Shown here piece by piece: positions 62,501-64,000 of a stretch of DNA of 64,000 nt. The translations under genes were made by a program, and so were the position numbers. The stretch comes from Diplonema papillatum (taxonomy: Eukaryota > Euglenozoa > Diplonemea > Diplonemida > Diplonemidae): assembly GCA_030068145.1 (NCBI GenBank), contig JAPJBO010000012.1, positions 248,001-312,000 on the forward strand. The letters run 5' to 3'. Position 1 is the first letter of the stretch. The number at the start of each line of letters is the position of its first letter. The notes beneath the pieces were generated by a model, which was not told the origin of the DNA, ran no database searches, and saw only the letters and a list, made by a program, of their open reading frames with translations.

Positions 62501-63762
62501 TGAAGCACGGACATGTAAACTGTGACAGTGACATGATCTTCAGTTTGGTGTTGGTTCGCTCATTGCTCAGGCTTACATTTTTGGAACACATTGCAATGTC
62601 TCGAAAAAGTCTTTTTGCGGTGGCCTCCGCTAGTCTGGTAGTCCGTGCTACCTACTACTGTACGTACTCTTTCTCTCTTTTACTCTCTTTGTCTTGCCAA
62701 AAAAGACAGGCGCTTCGTTTTGTTTGTGCGTGCCGGTTGATCGTTTTCCCACTTGTATTTACCCTGTGGGTATTCAGGTAAGGAATTCTGATCAACCACC
62801 AAAACACGCTGCCTACGTCTTTTTAGCCTGCACAATACATTGAAGGGCAACCCACAGGATTGTTAGTACTAAAAATCCGTTCCCGTTCCCCCACTTCTGG
62901 AACGCGCTAAACGTCTTCCGGGTGCAATTTTTCATTTGAAACGCCGTTTCCTCAGTAAGCCCCGCAGTGCAGGAAATGTGTCTGTTTCGGACCAAGGAAC
63001 CGTTTCCGGTGCTCCGTTTGAAGAAGCTTTTTGGCTCCGAACACATTCGCAATGAATGTAGCCATTCGGATTGGGGGAGGGGTTGCGCACCTTCTTCAGG
63101 AGTGACTGCTTTTTGATAACGACGCGCAGGATCGAGTCTCGGATATTATCGGGCACCCGCATAGGCACTTCGTAGACGCTGAAGAGGGCCATGACGAACT
63201 TGGCGCATTGGATCGAGGCCGTCACCTTCGCCGGCGGGCGAGCCCGTGGAGAGCGGCTTCGCTGGCTGCCGGCTTGCTGGAGGGCAGCGGCCGTGTCGGC
63301 TTCGTACTTGTGAATGCGCTCCGCGCTCCACGGAAGAGCGAGGGCCAGCACCCGGTTCCACTGGGCGCCCAGCAAAGCGAGCCGAGCCTGTTCGCCGAGC
63401 TGGAGGGACGCCCACCATCGCTGGATCGCGGTGGCGGCCTTCCGCAGCCTCTTCACGACCTCCTTCACGCGGATGCGCTGCCACTCGACGTCGAGGAACT
63501 TCCGAACGACCCTGCTCGCCTTCCGCTTCCTCCGGATGTTGATCCACATGCGGAACACCCACGCGTGCTTGGCGAGGAGGCGGTGCTGCATTCTTTCCGA
63601 GGGCTTCACGCTCAAAAACCGGTTGGCCACGTCGAACGCCGTCCGCACCACCGCGACGCATTTCGCCGTCTTCGGCTTCGGCTTCGTAGCGTTCCTCACT
63701 GCACCGTAGATGGCGCAAACGCTGTTCGCAAACACTACCAAGGTCGCCAGGTGGCACATCAT
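59596..63762 (-). CDS. Two-exon IQ-motif protein, about 368 residues
   Basis: Exon 1 (63762-63091, 224 codons) starts MMCHLATLVVFANSVCAIYG, hydrophobic and possibly a signal anchor. It then has a very basic helical region (INIRRKRKASRVVRKFLDVE) and an IQ-like motif ATAIQRWWASLQLGEQAR, the usual site for calmodulin or centrin-type light chains. It ends QSLLKK before GTGCGC. Exon 2 (60030-59596) after TTTACACGCAG reads LSMIHWQSDVAAATMEYKML and ends AAAREEGP-stop. Both junctions are phase 0. Upstream of the ATG the frame is open for several codons and a CACACAG occurs, so exon 1 may be preceded by another exon. The 3.06-kb intron is filled by an R4 copy and a TIR element. Family not recognised. 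Confidence 0.6.
60355..60790. repeat. Low-complexity TTTTGGCCATTTTT tract
   Basis: Irregular repeats of CGATTTTGGCCATTTTTNCC. The Phe/Ile-rich ORFs here are artefacts. Confidence 0.85.
61531..62042 (+). repeat. Dispersed repeat R1, full-length copy
   Basis: Same 512 bp as at 18363-18875, ending GGGAAACGAAGTTT and followed by a G-run. Nested in the 1.9-kb element. Confidence 0.85.
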
Positions 63763-63902
63763 GTCTCGCTTCAACGCGATGGTGGCTGTGTGTTTTTGTG
63801 TCTAACAAATGCAATTTGTCAAGAACAAAAACCGATCGATGGCAGCGTACTATCCTCACTCCCGTTAGATGAACAAAACAGGTTTGAAGGAAGTTTTTTT
63901 TT

Positions 63903-64000
63903 GAACGCTTACGCCCGCCACTGAACCCAAATTTACCTGTGTTTCGTGTGGGCTACAGCACATTTGCCTCTCCTTTGGTCTATTGCAACTGGCAGTCTCC
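63903..64000 (+). repeat. R2 copy cut by the window edge
   Basis: Starts CGCTTACGCCCGCCACTGAA and continues to the last base in the same order as the other copies. It lies upstream of the IQ-motif gene. Confidence 0.7.

Overview
The window is nuclear DNA of a GC-rich, intron-containing and very repeat-rich eukaryote, most likely a protist. The evidence is GT..AG introns that keep reading frame, CTAAC-type branch-point motifs close to the acceptors, an intact GET3 ATPase, DNA transposons with terminal inverted repeats, and large micro- and minisatellites. I cannot name the species. Every gene I can support lies on the minus strand, an arrangement known from Euglenozoa (kinetoplastids, diplonemids) and dinoflagellates, but that assignment is inference only.

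Layout, low to high coordinate (all genes read right to left): (A) a membrane-protein gene running off the left edge (1-2272); a small hypothetical gene broken by one frameshift (4596-5278); (B) a two-exon, 430-residue coiled-coil gene (5472-12523) whose 5.8-kb intron holds a 4.7-kb TA-flanked transposon carrying decayed Fanzor-like (eukaryotic TnpB homologue) and pogo/CENP-B-like transposase genes; a hexamer microsatellite; (C) GET3 (14999-21012), whose intron holds a second, 4.4-kb TA-flanked transposon with its own decayed transposase; (D) an intact ankyrin-repeat gene (21889-23751) and a paralogue (23955-27640) destroyed by a hAT-like insertion with an exact 8-bp target duplication and by a 124-bp MITE; a 3.8-kb perfectly phased 25-bp minisatellite (27.7-31.5 kb); a gene-poor stretch with a small possible two-exon gene tail near 34.6-35.0 kb; (F) a five-exon gene of about 20 kb (38424-58719) for a predicted 5,844-residue coiled-coil protein; (G) a two-exon IQ-motif gene (59596-63762) whose intron holds a 1.9-kb TIR element.

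The exon models join in frame at each inferred junction: 134+1225, 645, 13293 and 2238 nt for the giant gene, 1020+273 nt for gene B, 831+171 nt for GET3, 672+435 nt for gene G and 586+381 nt for gene A. Dispersed repeats (here R1-R7) fill introns and intergenic DNA and are often nested. GET3 is the only gene with an assignable pathway (tail-anchored protein insertion); the others appear structural (coiled coil, IQ, ankyrin) and nothing in the sequence links them functionally.

Main points to check: the Fanzor-like gene inside a pogo-type TIR transposon, the giant gene, triplicated 3' splice sites in two unrelated genes, a GET3 without its CXXC motif, an internal inversion between two copies of one transposon family, and compensatory base changes in a hairpin of a dispersed repeat.
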